From assembly GCA_023435225.1 (NCBI GenBank), contig JAEYRX010000024.1:62001-126000 (forward strand): a stretch of 64,000 nt of DNA, written 5' to 3'. Below the pieces are notes generated by a model, which was not told where the DNA came from, made no database searches, and saw only the letters and a list, made by a program, of their open reading frames with translations. This DNA comes from Bacillota bacterium. Its GTDB lineage: Bacteria > Bacillota > UBA4882 > UBA8346. Made by a program: the position numbers and the translations under genes. Below are positions 61,306-64,000 of this stretch, piece after piece. The stretch's first letter is position 1; each line of letters begins with the position of its first letter.

Positions 61306-61310
61306 TTTAA

Positions 61311-61437
61311 ACAGGCAATAGGCAGGCATTAGGAAATGCTTGGTTAAAAAGTTAGGCCTCACTTACTTTGATATAAATTGGCTTCAGAGACTAAACGGAT
61401 ATTACTATTGCCTATCGCCTGTTGCCTCTTGCCTAAC
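61311..61437. repeat. CAGGCAATAGGCAGGCATTAGG inverted repeat between pheS and pheT
   Basis: ACAGGCAATAGGCAGGCATT (61311-61330) is mirrored by TTGCCTATCGCCTGTTGCC and TTGCCTAAC (61409-61437). The insertion separates two genes that are usually nearly adjacent, so it seems to have entered an operon without ending it. Confidence 0.65.
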
Positions 61438-61481
61438 ATTCAGTTCAACCCAATTTTGATATTGTTTTGGAGGAGATATAT

Positions 61482-63896
61482 ATGCGTGTATCGTTTGAAT
61501 GGTTGCATGATTATTTAGATATTGATATTCCGGCAACGGAGTTGGCGGAGAAACTTACAATGGCCGGTATTGCAGTGGAGGAGATTGAAGATCAGGCTGA
61601 GCAGTATAAAGGGATTGTTGTTGCTAAAATTATTTCGCTGGAAAAACATGTCCAAGCCGATAATCTGTTGGTAGTTAAAGTCGATGCCGGCGCTTATGGG
61701 GAAAAACAATTGATAACTGCAGCTAAAAACCTTAAAGTGAATGATTTTATCCCGTTAGCTTTACCGGAAACTATTTTACCCAATGGTAAAACCATTGAAG
61801 AAATGAATTTTAAAGGAGTTTTATCGCAGGGTATGTTATGTTCCGGAGCGGAACTCGGTTTGGAGAAAGAATCGACCGGAATTTGGGTTTTTGATCCGGC
61901 TGAAAAATCCTTAAAAACCGGAATGGCTGTAGCAGAGGTACTGGGAGCTACCGATCAAGTATTAGTCTTGGAATTAACGGCTAATCGTTCCGATTGTCTG
62001 GGTATGATCGGAGTAGCCCGGGAAGCAGCGGCAATCTTAGGTAAGGAATTTAAAATCAAACCGATTGAACTTAAGGAAACAAGCGGACCGGTAACCGAAC
62101 AAGCTAAAATTGAAATTATTGACGCTGATCTTTGTCCCAGATATGCAGCCCGGGTGGTCAATAATGTTAAAATAGGGCCTTCTCCCGAATGGATGCAAAA
62201 CCGGTTGATTGCCGCCGGGGTGCGGCCAATCAATAATATTGTCGATATCACCAACTATGTAATGTTGGAATATAACCAACCTCTCCATGCTTTTGATCTG
62301 GATTATATCGCCGGACATCATATAAAAGTGCGCCGGGCGGCAGCCGGGGAAAAACTGACCACCCTTGATGAGGTGGAACGGAATTTTTCAGCCGGGGAGC
62401 TTTTGATCGCTGACCCTGAAAGTGGTTTATGCGTAGCCGGGGTGATGGGCGGATGCACTAGTGAGGTTACCGACAACACTGTAAACTTACTACTTGAGGC
62501 TGCTTATTTTAATCCGATTAGTATCCGAAAAACAGCTAAAAAACTGGGTATGAAAACCGAAGCTTCACTGCGTTTTGAAAGAGGGATTGACCCTAATGGA
62601 GTGATAAATGCTTTAAACCGGGCTGTTCAATTAGTTGAAGAACTGCGAGCCGGTGAGGTTGCCAAAGGTTATATCGATCAATATCCGAAACCAATCAATC
62701 CGTTGACTATCGAAACTAATTCCCAACGGATTAACGATTGGCTGGGGACTGATTTACCGGTTGCGACAATTAGGGAACTGCTGGAGAGGGTTACTTTTAA
62801 AGTGAAGACAGAGGGTGAACAACTGCAGGTAACGGTGCCGACTTATCGCCAGGATGTAACCAGAATGGCGGATTTGACAGAAGAAGTCGCCCGGTTGTAT
62901 GGATACAATCAGATACCGACGACTATTCCTGAGAGTAAGCAGGTGGGGGAACTTACTCCCTTCCAAAAACTACAGTTGAAATGTAGAAATTTACTACAGG
63001 GGGCTGGTTTATCCGAAGTTATGACCTATAGTCTTTATTCGAAGGCGACTGCCGGTCGATTAGGAATAACCGAATCCGACTCCTTGGCTAAAACAATTGA
63101 CTTAATGATACCGCTAAGTGAGGAACAGGCGGTTATGCGTACCAATATGGCTCATCATCTTTTGGAGGTATTGGCTTTTAACGCCAAACGCCGCCAGTCT
63201 GATTTAGCCGTCTTTGAAATAGCCCGGGTTTATTGGCCGAAAACCGGGTCCGTACTGCCGGATGAACCGTTGCATCTAGGAATAGGAATGATGGGAAAAT
63301 TGCGGGGAATCGGCTGGAATCAAAGCCGGGATGAAGCTGATTTTTATGATTTAAAAGGGTATTTAGAGCTTTTGTTTGACAAACATAGTTGGCCGGCTTT
63401 TAATTTGCAACGAACGACCAAACCGTTCCTCCATCCGGGACAGGGGGCCGATATTTATGTTAAAGAGCATTATGTTGGCTATCTTGGACAGATTCATCCC
63501 CGGATCCAGGATGAATATGAGCTAAATAAAAAGGCCTACATTATGGAGCTGGATTTGACTATTCTGGATGGGATCCAAAAGGCGGCCGATGTTGCATTTG
63601 AGCCTTTGCCGAAGTTCCCAGCGGTTCAAAGGGATTTGGCGTTGGTGGTTTCTAAGACGATCACTGCGCAGAGTATAACTAACCGGATTAAGGAAATAGT
63701 CGGCGAAATGGTGGAACGGGTTGATTTATTCGATGTCTATCAAGGCGAACAGGTCACCGAGGGTATGCGCAGTCTGGCCTTTAGTATAACCTACCGTTCA
63801 AAGGAGCGGACCTTAAGCGATAATGAAGTGAATCAAATCCAGGAGAAATTGTTGAAACAGTTGAATGAAGAGTATGGGGCGGTAATAAGGGGATAG
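61482..63896 (+). CDS. pheT: Phenylalanyl-tRNA synthetase beta subunit
   Basis: 804 residues from ATG 61482 (GGAGGAGA upstream). Domains in order: the N-terminal EMAP-like tRNA-binding domain (VVAKIISLEKHVQADNLLVV), B3/B4 editing (ARVVNNVKIGPSPEWMQ and following), B5 (VTVPTYRQDVTRMADLTEEV), a catalytic-like core, and a C-terminal FDX-ACB anticodon-binding domain (FPAVQRDLALVV to SITYRSKERTLSD). Complete length for the family. Confidence 0.96.
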   Translation: MRVSFEWLHDYLDIDIPATELAEKLTMAGIAVEEIEDQAEQYKGIVVAKIISLEKHVQADNLLVVKVDAGAYGEKQLITAAKNLKVNDFIPLALPETILPNGKTIEEMNFKGVLSQGMLCSGAELGLEKESTGIWVFDPAEKSLKTGMAVAEVLGATDQVLVLELTANRSDCLGMIGVAREAAAILGKEFKIKPIELKETSGPVTEQAKIEIIDADLCPRYAARVVNNVKIGPSPEWMQNRLIAAGVRPINNIVDITNYVMLEYNQPLHAFDLDYIAGHHIKVRRAAAGEKLTTLDEVERNFSAGELLIADPESGLCVAGVMGGCTSEVTDNTVNLLLEAAYFNPISIRKTAKKLGMKTEASLRFERGIDPNGVINALNRAVQLVEELRAGEVAKGYIDQYPKPINPLTIETNSQRINDWLGTDLPVATIRELLERVTFKVKTEGEQLQVTVPTYRQDVTRMADLTEEVARLYGYNQIPTTIPESKQVGELTPFQKLQLKCRNLLQGAGLSEVMTYSLYSKATAGRLGITESDSLAKTIDLMIPLSEEQAVMRTNMAHHLLEVLAFNAKRRQSDLAVFEIARVYWPKTGSVLPDEPLHLGIGMMGKLRGIGWNQSRDEADFYDLKGYLELLFDKHSWPAFNLQRTTKPFLHPGQGADIYVKEHYVGYLGQIHPRIQDEYELNKKAYIMELDLTILDGIQKAADVAFEPLPKFPAVQRDLALVVSKTITAQSITNRIKEIVGEMVERVDLFDVYQGEQVTEGMRSLAFSITYRSKERTLSDNEVNQIQEKLLKQLNEEYGAVIRG

Positions 63897-63902
63897 TATT
63901 TT

Positions 63903-63985
63903 TAATCCTGTTAATCCAGTTAATCCTATCTATTTAAAATCCTTATTTTAGACAGGATTTACACGGATTAATATGGATTTTAAAA
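63903..63985. repeat. AATCCTGTTAATCC / ACACGGATTAA inverted word-repeat
   Basis: TTAATCCTGTTAATCCAGTT (63902-63921) is mirrored by GACAGGATTTACACGGATTA (63952-63971), after the pheT stop. A further member of the ACGGATT family, and possibly the pheST transcript end. Confidence 0.65.
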
Positions 63986-64000
63986 TCAATAAATCATTAA

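Noticed and set aside
60901..61362. Long antisense reading frames such as the 153-codon frame opposite pheS, and similar ones opposite ClpP-like, sigma and sat genes
   Set aside because: They lie fully across well-identified genes, have no family motifs or ribosome binding sites, and follow from codon structure of the true genes.
42683..64000. Prophage or genomic island in the right half
   Set aside because: No integrase, phage structural gene, tRNA-derived attachment duplication or toxin-antitoxin pair was seen; genes are in core synteny.

Overview
This 64 kb window looks like chromosome of a low-GC Bacillota (Firmicutes). The evidence is core-gene order: tepA-ylzJ followed by ftsK/spoIIIE, rodZ, dgt-dnaG-rpoD, a T-box leader before pheS-pheT, TTG/GTG starts with strong AGGAGG-type ribosome binding sites, and sigma-A promoters. 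I cannot name the genus. Every protein gene but one (a PilZ protein) is on the + strand.

Region 1 (1 to about 39.6 kb) is part of a surface polysaccharide locus. It has at least ten glycosyltransferase-type genes, an initiating phosphoglycosyl transferase, three DegT-type sugar aminotransferases, a class I/II aminotransferase, several SAM methyltransferases, two DUF268 proteins, a hexapeptide acyltransferase, an LmbE-type deacetylase, a WbqC-type protein, an HprK-like P-loop protein and a two-gene transketolase. Two nucleotide-sugar routes can be traced. Two ManC copies, Gmd and Fcl would give GDP-L-fucose, and a GT10-like transferase could use it. A CapE/FnlA-type dehydratase, an RmlD-like reductase and a WecB/FnlC-type 2-epimerase would give UDP-L-QuiNAc or UDP-L-FucNAc. 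No clear flippase, polymerase or chain-length gene is visible, so the locus continues to the left of the window. Its right edge also holds ATP sulfurylase (between the two manC copies), a GtrA protein, a small ferredoxin behind a promoter with a palindrome, and an EamA transporter behind a possible structured leader.

Region 2 (about 41.5 to 64 kb) is housekeeping: a PilZ c-di-GMP receptor, TepA, YlzJ, a Na/Pi symporter-PhoU protein, FtsK/SpoIIIE, RodZ, dGTPase, primase, the primary sigma factor, a CAT-anticodon tRNA, a broken secreted-protein gene, Nif3/YqfO, two zinc-ribbon proteins, RNase P RNA, a D-2-hydroxyacid dehydrogenase, an M48 protease, a TrmH-type methyltransferase, a putative structured RNA, a Phe T-box and pheST.

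Three patterns are not explained by genes. First, from about 35 kb rightward most gaps hold word-like, often inverted, repeats of several families (ACGGATT/AATCCGT; AATTGACAATTGA; AATGAACTAATAAC; GGCAATAGGCATTAGG; GGAGGCACAGAG), which are nearly absent from the first 35 kb. Second, a 99-bp palindromic mini-element with a TA duplication has split the signal-peptide codons of a small secreted protein, and removing it in silico restores the frame exactly. Third, there are structured, promoter- or terminator-linked non-coding stretches ahead of the EamA gene and ahead of the pheS T-box.
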